In this document: positions 7,603 to 16,641 of the stretch, piece after piece
Position numbering within the stretch: position 1 is the stretch's first letter
Layout of the letters: every line of letters begins with the position of its first letter
Assembly: GCA_034437535.1 (NCBI GenBank)
Contig: DAOTTZ010000027.1
Coordinates: forward strand, 17,781-81,780
Source: J038 sp034437535
GTDB lineage: Bacteria > Chloroflexota > Anaerolineae > Aggregatilineales > Phototrophicaceae
Reading direction: 5' to 3'
Length of the DNA: 64,000 nt
The notes under the pieces: generated by a model
The model's input: only the letters and a program-made list of their open reading frames with translations
Told to the model about the DNA's origin: nothing
Databases searched by the model: none
Translations under genes and position numbers: made by a program

Positions 7603-9168
7603 ATGGCAGACGACATCCTGAATAATGACGAGGCCGCCAGCGATGGCAAGAAAAAACGGCGGTTATTTGGCCGGGGACAAAACAAAAAGAAAGAAGAAAA
7701 AACGCCACAAGCACCGCCGCCCCCTGGTGATGATGACGACAAAGGCGGCACGTCGCTAAGAGAGCGCATCGAAGACCTGTGGAACGCGGCAAAGATCGTA
7801 CTGATCCCACAATTGCCATCCACCCGCGTGATGATGTTTATGCTATTGGCATTTGTAGCCGGCTTATTGTGGGCCTACAATGTAGACCCGGTACGGTTTT
7901 ACGACGGTGCCCCGCACCAGATGCGCGAAGAATTTCAGGATCAATACGTGATCGGGGTAGCCGCTAGCCGGTTGGCCCGCATCTATGACGAAGAAGGGGT
8001 TGCCAGCCTGTTAGAGCGCGTCGATGACCCATCACAACGCATCGAACGGTTGAAAGAACGGGGTGAGCAGACCGAAGCCGCGCTGGAAGAAATTGATGAT
8101 GTCGCGGCCAACATATCCGGGCAGAATGCCCCCTCTAGCGGGAGTATATTGAACACCCTCATCTCCGCAGTCCTGGCGATTGGCTTGTTTGTCGTCATCG
8201 CGTGGGTTGTGGCAATCGTCTGGGGCTTGCTCATCGGCGGTTATGTAGAACGCGCCTGGGAGGCGATCCGCCCGAAATCGGACGAAGAAAAAGCCGAAAT
8301 CGAACGGCGCAAGAAAGAACTGGAAAACCGGCGCAAGGCGACCGCCCTCGAAAAGCAAATGCAGGAAGAAGCCGCCGCCGAAGCCACCAGTGATTTAGGT
8401 GCGCCCCTGATGAACAAGCCGTCGATTTACTTCAAAGGCCGCAATTACGACGACTCATTTGCCATTGAAGACGCCGACGACATGTTCCTGGGTGAGACCG
8501 GAGCCACCAAAGCCAAGACATTGGGCGATGCTCAAGAGTTGGCGGCGGTCGAAGTCTGGCTGTTTGACAAAGACGACTTTGTGAAGACCTTTACCAAAGT
8601 CTTTGTCTCCGAACATGGTTATAACGACCCGGTCATTATGTCCTCGTTGGAAGAGCGTGTCGATGATCGTGATGACATTGTCATACTCAAGCCGGGCACA
8701 GAGCATACGCTGGAAAGCGAAAACTTGATCGTCAAGGCGAAGGTGGTCGATGCGCAACCCGGCACCAATGCAGAGTTACCGGCCAACAGTCACTTTGAGA
8801 GCCTCACAATCCAGATGAAAGCCTATGAAAAGGCCGATACCCCGGCCCCAGCGACAGCAGGCGGTGCAACTGGCGCGGCCACGGCGGGCGGAGCCACCTT
8901 GCCCGATGTCTCGTCTTACGAGATCGGCCCGCCGCCAGAGATGCCGTCATCCAGCGGCCAGCGTGACCTGAGTGAGTACGAGATCGGCCCGCCGCCGGAG
9001 ATGCCGTCATCCAGCGGTAAGCGTGACTTGAGCGAATATGAGATCGGCCCGCCGCCGGAAGGCGTCCAGCCAACGACTCCACCACCGCCCTTGCCGCAAT
9101 TCGGTGATGATGACGAGGACGAAGATCCCTTCGGCGGAACTGGCGACTTCACACCTATCGGGCGATAG
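7603..9168 (+). CDS. Unknown two-TM membrane protein with acidic repeat tail
   Basis: I do not recognise this 521-aa protein. It has a charged Lys-rich N-terminus (GKKKRRLFGRGQNKKKEEK), a Pro/Asp linker, a membrane segment at about 76-92, a ~90-residue loop, a second long hydrophobic segment at about 182-213, a charged helix (EEKAEIERRKKELENRRKAT) and a soluble domain (about 255-400). The tail repeats SEYEIGPPPEMPSSSGKRDL and ends acidic. The soluble part resembles none of the families I can recall with certainty. ATG 7603 follows AGGAAAGG at 7587-7594; a TTG-type start 24 nt upstream is less likely. It is monocistronic between two terminators. Confidence 0.85.
   Translation: MADDILNNDEAASDGKKKRRLFGRGQNKKKEEKTPQAPPPPGDDDDKGGTSLRERIEDLWNAAKIVLIPQLPSTRVMMFMLLAFVAGLLWAYNVDPVRFYDGAPHQMREEFQDQYVIGVAASRLARIYDEEGVASLLERVDDPSQRIERLKERGEQTEAALEEIDDVAANISGQNAPSSGSILNTLISAVLAIGLFVVIAWVVAIVWGLLIGGYVERAWEAIRPKSDEEKAEIERRKKELENRRKATALEKQMQEEAAAEATSDLGAPLMNKPSIYFKGRNYDDSFAIEDADDMFLGETGATKAKTLGDAQELAAVEVWLFDKDDFVKTFTKVFVSEHGYNDPVIMSSLEERVDDRDDIVILKPGTEHTLESENLIVKAKVVDAQPGTNAELPANSHFESLTIQMKAYEKADTPAPATAGGATGAATAGGATLPDVSSYEIGPPPEMPSSSGQRDLSEYEIGPPPEMPSSSGKRDLSEYEIGPPPEGVQPTTPPPPLPQFGDDDEDEDPFGGTGDFTPIGR
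8917..9060 (+). repeat. 60-bp in-frame tandem repeat (2.4 copies)
   Basis: Units at 8917-8976 and 8977-9036, plus a partial unit at 9037-9060. Each encodes 20 residues of the form YEIGPPPEMPSSSG(Q/K)RDLSE. Period 60 keeps the frame, so this is a coding repeat rather than a regulatory array. Confidence 0.9.
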
Positions 9169-9190
9169 ACCGCCCTCAGCCATATCATAA

Positions 9191-9221
9191 AAACAGGCGA
9201 TCTGTGACAGATCGCCTGTTT
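9191..9221. terminator. Bidirectional terminator between convergent genes
   Basis: A perfect 14-bp inverted repeat (9191-9204 with 9208-9221) around a 3-nt loop, with A/T at both ends. It lies between the 7603 gene (+) and greA (-) and can serve both. Confidence 0.85.
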
Positions 9222-9242
9222 GATTCTTGATAGTGAAACCGT

Positions 9243-9710
9243 CTATTGGATCTTGCGGACTTTTAAGACGATTTTACCACCGGGGGTGTTCACCTTCACC
9301 TTATCGCCCTTCTTGCGCCCGATGAGGGCTTTCCCAATCGGGCTTTCGTGTGAGATGCGTCCTTCGCGCGGGTTGGCTTCCGCCGCACCGACGATCATAT
9401 ATGTCTCGTCTTCGTCGATGCCATCTTCACGGATCGTCACCTCTGAGCCGATCCGCACGACATCACTCGAACCGTCGGTTTCGATGACGGTCGCACTGCG
9501 CAGGATGTTCTCGATATACAAGATGCGACCTTCTGCAAAGGATTTCTGCTCGCGTGTGTCGTGATAATCCGCGTTTTCTTTGAGGTCGCCTTGTGCAACC
9601 GCCTCCTTGAGTTTTTGCGCCAGTTCTGGAATGCGCTTGGTGCGAAGTTCTTCTAATTCGCGTTCAAGGTCTGCTTTTCCTTCCGGGGTGATATAGACGG
9701 GTTCAGACAT
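9243..9710 (-). CDS. greA: Transcription elongation factor GreA
   Basis: Rescues backtracked RNA polymerase by stimulating transcript cleavage. The 155-aa length is normal. The N-terminal coiled coil carries the acidic tip residues (LKENADYHDTREQKSFAEGR), and the C-terminal FKBP-like domain includes SHESPIGKALIGRKKGDKV. The start MSEPVYITPEG is typical, and AGAGGATAAC precedes the ATG. The MBL-fold gene lies 57 nt upstream on the same strand. Confidence 0.97.
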   Translation of the reverse strand: MSEPVYITPEGKADLERELEELRTKRIPELAQKLKEAVAQGDLKENADYHDTREQKSFAEGRILYIENILRSATVIETDGSSDVVRIGSEVTIREDGIDEDETYMIVGAAEANPREGRISHESPIGKALIGRKKGDKVKVNTPGGKIVLKVRKIQ

Positions 9711-9767
9711 AACGTTATCCTCTTAGCTTTCTTTGAAATCTGTCAGAAGGGGCAAAATCGCCGCTTC

Positions 9768-10610
9768 TCATTCGTTTTCCGGTTGCGGTTGGCGTTGAGC
9801 AGAGGCCAGATGGTTGACATTCTGGCGGTGCAACGTCTCTACCGCGCCGTTGAGCAAGACCCGGCTTTTGCCACAGGCTTCAATGTCGATGGCGTCCAGG
9901 GCCGCTGATGGTGTATCACTTGCCAGCGCATTGTGTACCGCTTGCTTTAATTCTACCAGATAATGAATATCGCTTTGTATCTTCTCCGGCACCTCCCCGC
10001 GCAGGATGATCTCACCGTAACCGGGGATGATGCTTTCGTAAGTCTGCCCGGCGAAGGCTTGAAGCGTCGTGAGCAGGGCTTGATAATCGCCATCGACGAA
10101 ATACGGCACCGGCATGAACGTATCTGCACCGATTAAAACCTGATCTTGCTTGACCAGACACACAATTGAATCCGGCGTATGGCCGGGTGTGGCCCACAGC
10201 AAAAAGGTCTTATCCCCCACGTCGAGCATCAACGTGTCGTCAAAGGTGGTCTCCGGCAGGACGATCTCGATGGGTTCGAAAACAGCATTTTCCGCTTTTG
10301 CCTGACGGAGCGCGGGCTGGCCGGATGACTCGAGCAATCCGGGGCACAAGCGATGACCGATCACCATCGCCTGCGGGAAGAAGCAGGTTCCGTTGGTGTG
10401 GTCGGCATGATAATGCGTGTTGATGACATGCGTCACGGTCGTCTTCAAGCGTTCTTCTACAAAGCGGCGTATGTAATCTGTCTCACGCGGTTCTACCCCG
10501 GTGCCGATCAAAACGGCCCCGGCAGATGTCCGCACTAAACTGGCGTTGACCTGACCGTAAAGGTCGCTGGTGAAAAGAAAAATGTCGTCTGTCACACGTT
10601 CGCGGCGCAT
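9768..10610 (-). CDS. Metallo-beta-lactamase-fold hydrolase
   Basis: A 280-aa MBL-superfamily protein. The metal motif HYHADH gives H66, H68, D70 and H71; later ligands fit in GHTPDS and the ADTF region. The substrate cannot be read from sequence: the family covers lactamases, glyoxalase II, lactonases and others. ATG 10610 follows GGTGGG; a GTG at 10619 is an alternative. It is divergent from the 10693 gene, with an 82-bp shared upstream region, and lies just ahead of greA. Confidence 0.88.
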   Translation of the reverse strand: MRRERVTDDIFLFTSDLYGQVNASLVRTSAGAVLIGTGVEPRETDYIRRFVEERLKTTVTHVINTHYHADHTNGTCFFPQAMVIGHRLCPGLLESSGQPALRQAKAENAVFEPIEIVLPETTFDDTLMLDVGDKTFLLWATPGHTPDSIVCLVKQDQVLIGADTFMPVPYFVDGDYQALLTTLQAFAGQTYESIIPGYGEIILRGEVPEKIQSDIHYLVELKQAVHNALASDTPSAALDAIDIEACGKSRVLLNGAVETLHRQNVNHLASAQRQPQPENE

Positions 10611-10692
10611 TTTACCCACCGATTGCTCTACTTTTGTCGATTTACCAGTATATTAAGAGGAGAAATGGAATTCAAGAGAACGGAGAGAATCA

Positions 10693-12831
10693 ATGCGATA
10701 CCGTCTTATCATCCCCCTACTTGCGCTGGTCGCGCTGGTTGGCTTTGGGGTCGCCACCGCTCAGGACGCTCAACCTGTATTTCGTATCGGCGTGCTAGAT
10801 TCACCGCGTGGATCGCTCAGCACCGGGGCGGCCCTGGCCGTCCGCCAGATCAACCAGGCCGGCGGAGCCATCGGCGCGGAGGGAACGCGCTTCCGGTTGG
10901 AACTGGTGAATGCGTTCCCCGCCGCTGATGAAGACCTGGGCGACGCGATTGACCGCTTGAGAGAAGCCGAAGTGATCGCGGTGCTTGGGCCTACCACCAC
11001 CGCCGATGTCCTCACGTATACCCCGCAATTGACCGCGCTTGGCGTGCCCGTGTTGACACCGGCCATCGGGGATACCGTCATCGCCAGCGATGCGTCGAGC
11101 TTACTGTTTCGCATCCGGGCGGCGGAGCGACTCCAGGGGAGTGCGTTAGCGTCTCTGCTGGTTAACGATCTCAACGTCAGCACCGTGACCACCGTCCAGC
11201 TTGACGCCGACAGCACCGGTCCCCGTGTCGGATTTTCAACCGCGCTCAATGACCTGGCTGGCTCCCCGGAAGAAACCAGCCGCTTGCTGGAAGGCAATGT
11301 GCGTGATTTCGCGTTAGATGTCGCCACCGATCAACCGTCGGTCGTGGTCGGCTTTGGTGAGCCAGCCACCACAGCGGAATTTTATAACGCGCTACGCGAT
11401 GCCGGTTGGGTCGGGGTCTTCGCCACGCCGCAGGCCAGTGAGCCAGCCTTCCGTGATGCGGTCGCGCTGGATCGTCTGCTAGGTGTCATCGGCACGACCA
11501 CCTGGCCGGTGACTGCCGTCGATGATCGAAGCGTCCGGTTCGTCTCCAATTACGTCCAGACCACCGGCCAAGCCCCGGATGCCATCGCCGCCGCCAGTTA
11601 CGACGCGGTGAGCCTCATCGCCCGCGCCATCGGCCAGGCTGGCACCCTGCGCGATAACCTGATCGCACTCCGGGATGTGGAGGGCATCCAGGGGATTCTC
11701 AACACACCGGATCTGCCGCCGCGTGAGTTGAGCGAAAATGTGGCCGTCGTGCAATTAAACGCGATCGGCGGGCCGGATACTGTGGCCCGGTACACATCAA
11801 CGGTGCGCCGGCCATCTGACCAACCAGCCCAGATCGGCGGGACGCCCCAACCCTCCCCCACCGCGACACCCGACGGCGTTTTTATCACCATCGAATCCGC
11901 CCGGCAGAACGTCCGCACCGGCCCTGGCACCGAATACAGCGTCATCGGCCAGCTCTCCCAGGGGGAGACCGTGCGCGTGGTCGGCGCGAATGCCGATTTC
12001 TCGTGGGTGGTGATCGAATTCCGCAGTCAGCAAGGGTGGTTGTTCACCAATATCGCTGATGTATTCGGGGAGCGCAACAGCCTGCCGCTGGTTGCCATCC
12101 CGCCCACACCGACACCACCACCGGCAACGGCGACCCTCACACCGCCCCCGGTAGCTGATGTGGTGATCGTCGCCGCCAGCCCGCCCAACCTCACGCTCAA
12201 CGCGACGACGAACGTGAACGTCACCGTGCGGAACGCAGGCGCGGCCCCCACCGGGCCATTCGCCATCGCCGCTTCCTTCCCGCCGGATCAATTTTACTCG
12301 TCGGCCAGCATCGCCGGGTTGGCCCCCGGCCAGGAGACAACCGCCATCCTGCCGGTGACGCTTACCGGCGCGACCGGCAACTTTAACGTTATCATCGTGG
12401 CCGATCTCAACGACCAGGTGGCGGAAGGGCCAGCAGGCGAAGCCAACAACGACGACTTCACGCTGAATTACAGGTTAGACCGGCAGGCGATCTTGATTAA
12501 CAGTACATCGCTATCAATTGGCAACGCCATCGACCTGGAAGGGGCCAACCCACCGATCAATGACCTGACGTTTACCGCCAGTGGGCTGGAATGCACCAAC
12601 GCCCGCTCTTGCATTGGCACACTCAGCCCGACGTTGACGTTTGACACCGCGACTTACGACGCGATCAGCGCGAGCAACGGCATCAACCAGACCAGCATCG
12701 CCGCCGGGAGCATCACGCCGGGTATGGTGTTCGGAATCATCACGGAAGAAGGCCGGCGGGCCGTCGCACGGGTGGATGCTTACCAGGCCGGCAATTTCAT
12801 CAACATGACCTGGCGCGTCTACGGGCCTTAG
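10693..12831 (+). CDS. Exported receptor-like protein: periplasmic-binding fold, SH3 and CARDB domains
   Basis: A 712-aa protein with a signal peptide (1 to ~23, ends VATAQ). Residues ~28-385 resemble the type 1 periplasmic-binding fold of branched-chain amino acid receptors (FRIGVLDSPRGSLSTGAALA, VIAVLGPTTTADVL). A bacterial SH3 domain follows (~394-460: RQNVRTGPGTEYSVIGQLS), then a Pro/Thr linker, a CARDB-like beta domain (~484-595) and an unassigned C-terminal domain. No ABC permease or ATPase lies nearby, so a sensing or surface-binding role is as plausible as transport. GGAGAG at 10682-10687 supports the start. The stop overlaps the convergent M23 gene by 4 nt. Confidence 0.85.
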   Translation: MRYRLIIPLLALVALVGFGVATAQDAQPVFRIGVLDSPRGSLSTGAALAVRQINQAGGAIGAEGTRFRLELVNAFPAADEDLGDAIDRLREAEVIAVLGPTTTADVLTYTPQLTALGVPVLTPAIGDTVIASDASSLLFRIRAAERLQGSALASLLVNDLNVSTVTTVQLDADSTGPRVGFSTALNDLAGSPEETSRLLEGNVRDFALDVATDQPSVVVGFGEPATTAEFYNALRDAGWVGVFATPQASEPAFRDAVALDRLLGVIGTTTWPVTAVDDRSVRFVSNYVQTTGQAPDAIAAASYDAVSLIARAIGQAGTLRDNLIALRDVEGIQGILNTPDLPPRELSENVAVVQLNAIGGPDTVARYTSTVRRPSDQPAQIGGTPQPSPTATPDGVFITIESARQNVRTGPGTEYSVIGQLSQGETVRVVGANADFSWVVIEFRSQQGWLFTNIADVFGERNSLPLVAIPPTPTPPPATATLTPPPVADVVIVAASPPNLTLNATTNVNVTVRNAGAAPTGPFAIAASFPPDQFYSSASIAGLAPGQETTAILPVTLTGATGNFNVIIVADLNDQVAEGPAGEANNDDFTLNYRLDRQAILINSTSLSIGNAIDLEGANPPINDLTFTASGLECTNARSCIGTLSPTLTFDTATYDAISASNGINQTSIAAGSITPGMVFGIITEEGRRAVARVDAYQAGNFINMTWRVYGP

Positions 12832-14036
12832 CCGAAGTTCTGCGCTGTGGGGGATGGCTCCGGCGTGTAATCCGGCGGGAACGGCGTCGCGGTATCGGTT
12901 GGGATCGGCGTTACCGTCGGATACGGTTCGAAGTCATCCACACTTTGTGTGTTCATATCCGGGTAGAATTGCAACCCGGACGGAATCTCGATCTCCAGGT
13001 AAGTGGCGTTGGCCGGGTCGAGTGTCACTGCTTCACGGAAGACGGTCGAGCCGTAAACCGTGCTGATGACGATCTGATAATCACCGGGGCGGATGTCGCC
13101 CCGTGTGAAGTTTTCATCCCATAAGCGGCTGGGTTGGGCTGGGCCATCGCCATAAGAATACGTCTCGTAGACTGTTCGCCCGGCCCGTTGGAGCAAGATC
13201 GGCACTTCCGGCACCAGGTCGCCGCGCTCATCGAAGACACGCCCCACCAGCATCGCGGTCTCCTCTTGCGGGATCAAGTATAGATCCGGGTTGCGGGTGG
13301 ACTGGAAGAAGTCGTAAGGATCACCGATGCGGATTTCGAAGTGCAGGTGCGAGCCAATGGCGATGCCGGTCGCGCCGACACGCCCGATCTGCTCCCCCTG
13401 CTGGACGACCTGGCCGGTCGTCACCATCACATCTTCCAGGTGGCCGTATAACGTGTACAACGTATCCCCTTCCGGCGAACGATACCCATGATCGATAATC
13501 ACCAGATTGCCGTAATAATCATTTTGCGGGCCGAATAATTCGTCCTGGTCATCACCAGCATAGAACACTGTGCCCTGTTCTGCCGCCAGCACCGGCGTAA
13601 AACGCGGGTTGAAGAACTCTACGCCGCTATGCACCTGGAACGCGCCGCGTTGCGTCCCGCCGTAAGGATAGGTGCGGTCAATCACCAGCGCACTCGCGTT
13701 TTCCGGCACCGGGCGGCCCAACATATAATGATCCACGAACGGTTCCGGGGTGGGTGTCGCGGATGGCGTGAAGGTGGCGGTGGGGGTCGCTGTATTGGAA
13801 GGCGTCGGCGTGACGGTCGGTGTGCTGGTCGCGGTCGCGGTGGGGGTGGCGGTCGGCGTCGGGCTGGCAGATGGCGTCGGTGTGAACAACGGCGTCACCG
13901 GGAGTGGTGTGCGCGTGGGCGTAAATAGCGGCGTCTGGCCGACCTGTGCCCGCGTGACCGGTGCCCCCACACCAACCTGGAGCATAGCGACAGCGGCCAG
14001 CAAACTTACCGTCATCAAAAGTATCAATCGCTTCAC
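12828..14036 (-). CDS. Secreted M23 (LytM-type) peptidase with Thr/Pro linker
   Basis: A 402-aa exported protein with a signal peptide (1 to ~30), a Thr/Pro/Ser-rich linker (~36-95), an M23 endopeptidase domain (~130-250) and a beta-sandwich resembling a carboxypeptidase regulatory domain (GRVFDERGDLVPEVPILLQ). M23 enzymes cut peptide cross-links of peptidoglycan. Motifs seen are HSGVEF, LYGHLEDV and SHLHFEI. The first normally reads HxGxD, so the Zn-ligand Asp is Glu here, and activity is uncertain. Last gene of the minus-strand operon that starts at 17424, 5 nt after ftcD. Confidence 0.9.
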   Translation of the reverse strand: MKRLILLMTVSLLAAVAMLQVGVGAPVTRAQVGQTPLFTPTRTPLPVTPLFTPTPSASPTPTATPTATATSTPTVTPTPSNTATPTATFTPSATPTPEPFVDHYMLGRPVPENASALVIDRTYPYGGTQRGAFQVHSGVEFFNPRFTPVLAAEQGTVFYAGDDQDELFGPQNDYYGNLVIIDHGYRSPEGDTLYTLYGHLEDVMVTTGQVVQQGEQIGRVGATGIAIGSHLHFEIRIGDPYDFFQSTRNPDLYLIPQEETAMLVGRVFDERGDLVPEVPILLQRAGRTVYETYSYGDGPAQPSRLWDENFTRGDIRPGDYQIVISTVYGSTVFREAVTLDPANATYLEIEIPSGLQFYPDMNTQSVDDFEPYPTVTPIPTDTATPFPPDYTPEPSPTAQNFG

Positions 14037-14041
14037 AGATT

Positions 14042-14962
14042 TTACTCGAATCGTATCGTCTCAAAATTGCCTGTCATCGTACCGATGTGATCGTCTAAGA
14101 TCAAGCCACGACTACCCGCCGGTAACTTGAGTGCGTCCAGCGCGGCATCGATCAACGCGGCACGCGGCATCAAGCCGACCAATTCCGTCTCGATGATCTG
14201 GACGCCGTGTGTAGCGGCGGCCTGGGCGACGGCCTGATAGATCGCCCATAAGCCCGTCTGCCGGAAATCGGTCACATTCATCGAGACCTGCGCCCGGCCA
14301 TCCACCAGCAAGCCCAGGGCCTTGAGGTAAGGTAATCCCCCACCGGATGCACGCACAGTCTGCGCGATGGCCTGCGCGACCTGCGGATCGTCCGTATCGA
14401 GAAAGGCATTGAACGCGATCAACGGCGCACGCGCCCCCACCGCCACCGCCCCCGCCGAGCCAATCTGCGCCGGGCCGTAATCTGGCACCCAGGCTGGATC
14501 CTGCGAGATAAGCGATTTCAGCCCTTCATAGCGCGGGCGGCGCACATCGGCCAGATTAACGCGCTCCGGGCGTGTAGCGGCTTCCTCGTAAAGATAAACC
14601 GGCAATTCTAACGTCTTGCCGATGCGTTTACCGACGCGCCGGGCAACATCGACCGCCTGAGCCATCGAACACGCCCGCAACGGCACAAACGGCAAGACAT
14701 CCAGTGCCCCCATACGTGGATGCACCCCGGCATGATCGCGCAGGTCAATCAACCGGGCGGCCTGCTCTGCCAGGCGGAAGGCCGCCACCGCCACCGGCTC
14801 TGGCTCGCCACAGAACGTCACGACCGTCCGATTATGGTCAGCATCCGCGCTGACATCCAGCAGATGCACCCCGCACACCGCTCGTACCGTCGCTGTGATG
14901 GTGTCGATTACGGCTTGATCGCGCCCTTCGCTGATGTTGGGAATACATTCGATCAACGGCAT
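14042..14962 (-). CDS. ftcD: Glutamate formiminotransferase (no cyclodeaminase domain)
   Basis: Transfers the formimino group of N-formiminoglutamate to tetrahydrofolate in histidine breakdown. The 306-aa protein covers only the transferase half (MPLIECIPNISEGRD, DHAGVHPRMGALDVLPFVP, SMNVTDF); the cyclodeaminase half of the bifunctional enzyme is absent. No hut genes are nearby. It lies 3 nt after an SH3 envelope gene and 5 nt before the M23 gene, an odd setting for a folate enzyme. Confidence 0.93.
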   Translation of the reverse strand: MPLIECIPNISEGRDQAVIDTITATVRAVCGVHLLDVSADADHNRTVVTFCGEPEPVAVAAFRLAEQAARLIDLRDHAGVHPRMGALDVLPFVPLRACSMAQAVDVARRVGKRIGKTLELPVYLYEEAATRPERVNLADVRRPRYEGLKSLISQDPAWVPDYGPAQIGSAGAVAVGARAPLIAFNAFLDTDDPQVAQAIAQTVRASGGGLPYLKALGLLVDGRAQVSMNVTDFRQTGLWAIYQAVAQAAATHGVQIIETELVGLMPRAALIDAALDALKLPAGSRGLILDDHIGTMTGNFETIRFE

Positions 14963-14965
14963 AAC

Positions 14966-16630
14966 TTAGTCTTTCCCAATCGACAGATCACGTAATTGTC
15001 GTTCGGTGAGTGTTTCACCGTTATAACGGCGGTAGATCGACTCATTCTCCAGCGGATCAACCGCATATCGCCATTGGTTCGGCCCCACCTCACGCAGGAT
15101 GGAACGGCATTGATCACAGCGGACGATATGCCGTGCTTGCGGGATGCCGACTATGCGTTCGGTGCGCGTCTCCACGCTGAGCGTCCCGCGCTCACACACC
15201 GGGCATTGGCTCAGCACAAAGCCAGCGGTATACCGATCAAGCGCGGCCTGCCCGCGCAGATACAGCACCACATAAACCAGCAGAAGTGCTGTTACCGTCC
15301 CGCCGATGATGAGTTCAAACGGCAACGTCGCGGAGTCATCCGCCGTCTCCGGCGGGATCGCATCCGGCACATCGGGCGAAGTCTCCGCCTCTGCCGGGGC
15401 AATGGCGACGGCGGTACGCTCTGCGGTGGCGGTTGGCGTCGGGGTAACCGTTAGAGTCGGGGTTTCAGTCGCAGAGTCCAACGTCTGGATAGCGGCCTCG
15501 GTCAACTGGCCTTGAATCACCGCCTGGGCCGTCTCGAAGCTGGTCGGGGTGATTGTTATTGTCGCGCTCGGTTCTGAAGTCGTCGTCAATGTTGCGCTGG
15601 GTGAGGGTGTAATCGTCGCGCTCGGTTCTGAAGTCGTCGTCAATGTTGCGCTGGGTGATGGCGTGATCGTCGCGCTCGGTTCTGAGGTCGTCGTCAGCGT
15701 TGCGCTGGGTGAGGGTGTAGCGGTCGCCGTCGGCGTGGCAGATGACGTAACCGTCGCGGTCGGCGTGTGGGTTGATGTAGGCGTCGTTGTCGCCGTCATG
15801 GTTGGTTCACGGGTGGCAGTCAATGCCAGGTTCGCCCGGCCAATCACCTGAGTGGCCGTCGCGGTTGGGGTCGTGGTCGCGGTCGGCGTGAGCGTCGATG
15901 TGGCGGTGATAGTAGCCGTTGCCGATGGCGTCAGCGCATCATCTGCCATCACCGGGAGCGCGTCCAGGTCATCCACCCAGAAGATGAGATTACGAGCAAC
16001 CCAGGCGAAGCCGTCAAAGATTGGCTCACGGGTGCCCAGGGCTTGATCGCTGGCGGGCGGGTCGATCCGGTACCGGATTAACACCCAATCCCCGGCCTCA
16101 TCGACTGCAAACGGTTGGACGGTTGCCCCCGGTTCTAGCACGCCGACACGCGGGAAGCTCTGGCCGGGGCCATGCCGCACCAGCGCACTCGTCCGCGCAT
16201 TGATGACGTAATTTCCAGAGGGTGTGAGTGTGACGAGTTCCGGCGTCGCGGATTCCTGGCCGGGTGGGACAGTCGGCGTCAGCGCAGGCTCCGCCAGAAC
16301 GGGCAAAGCCGTGACATCAAGGCCCCAGGCGATGAGATCACGCCGCACCCAACCAAACCCACCCCGAAAGCGGATTAACACCCAGTCCGCATTCGCGCTG
16401 ATGTTGACCGGCGTCACGACTGTATCTTCCAGTATAGAGCCGACCGACAGATATTCGACACCCGGCCCACCCCGCAATAACGCCTCCGGCACGATCACCA
16501 CACTTTCCGCCGGGGGCGGCGTGGCAGTCGGTGCGGGTTGCTGGGCCATCACCCCGGCGGATACCAGCGCGACCGCCAACCCCAACCACAGCGCACCCAG
16601 CCCGGCGGAAAGTCTTCGCTTTGCAGACAT
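14966..16630 (-). CDS. Mucin-like SH3-repeat membrane protein with C-terminal zinc ribbon
   Basis: A 554-aa protein I cannot name. It has a signal peptide (1 to ~28, ends VMAQ), two bacterial SH3 domains (ALLRGGPGVEYLSVGSI and ALVRHGPGQSFPRVGVL), a ~170-residue Thr/Ser/Pro/Ala-rich stretch likely to be glycosylated, a transmembrane helix (~438-458) and a Cys4 zinc ribbon at ~470-506 (CPVC and CDQC). This predicts SH3 domains outside and the zinc ribbon in the cytoplasm. ATG 16630 has GAGGAT 9 nt upstream; an earlier ATG at 16645 would make an ATGA overlap with the lipoprotein gene. Second gene of the 17424-12828 operon. Confidence 0.83.
   Translation of the reverse strand: MSAKRRLSAGLGALWLGLAVALVSAGVMAQQPAPTATPPPAESVVIVPEALLRGGPGVEYLSVGSILEDTVVTPVNISANADWVLIRFRGGFGWVRRDLIAWGLDVTALPVLAEPALTPTVPPGQESATPELVTLTPSGNYVINARTSALVRHGPGQSFPRVGVLEPGATVQPFAVDEAGDWVLIRYRIDPPASDQALGTREPIFDGFAWVARNLIFWVDDLDALPVMADDALTPSATATITATSTLTPTATTTPTATATQVIGRANLALTATREPTMTATTTPTSTHTPTATVTSSATPTATATPSPSATLTTTSEPSATITPSPSATLTTTSEPSATITPSPSATLTTTSEPSATITITPTSFETAQAVIQGQLTEAAIQTLDSATETPTLTVTPTPTATAERTAVAIAPAEAETSPDVPDAIPPETADDSATLPFELIIGGTVTALLLVYVVLYLRGQAALDRYTAGFVLSQCPVCERGTLSVETRTERIVGIPQARHIVRCDQCRSILREVGPNQWRYAVDPLENESIYRRYNGETLTERQLRDLSIGKD
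15561..15722 (-). repeat. 54-bp tandem repeat, three copies, in the mucin-like gene
   Basis: Copies at 15561-15614, 15615-15668 and 15669-15722, nearly identical. Each encodes 18 residues of the type PSATLTTTSEPSATI. The period is a multiple of three, so copy-number changes would keep the frame. Confidence 0.95.
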
Positions 16631-16641
16631 GATCTGTATCC

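Noticed and set aside
8916..9188. Minus-strand repetitive ORF in the 60-bp repeats
   Set aside because: Antisense of the coding repeat in the 7603 gene.
9720..9768. Hairpin AGAAG-C-GGC/GCC-C-CTTCT between the MBL gene and greA
   Set aside because: It has a central mismatch and no T run, so it is not convincing as a terminator.
15549..15851. Plus-strand Val/Ala/Gly-rich ORF in the 54-bp repeats, or a CRISPR-like array
   Set aside because: The repeats are directly adjacent with no spacers and keep the minus-strand reading frame; they encode a Thr/Ser stalk.
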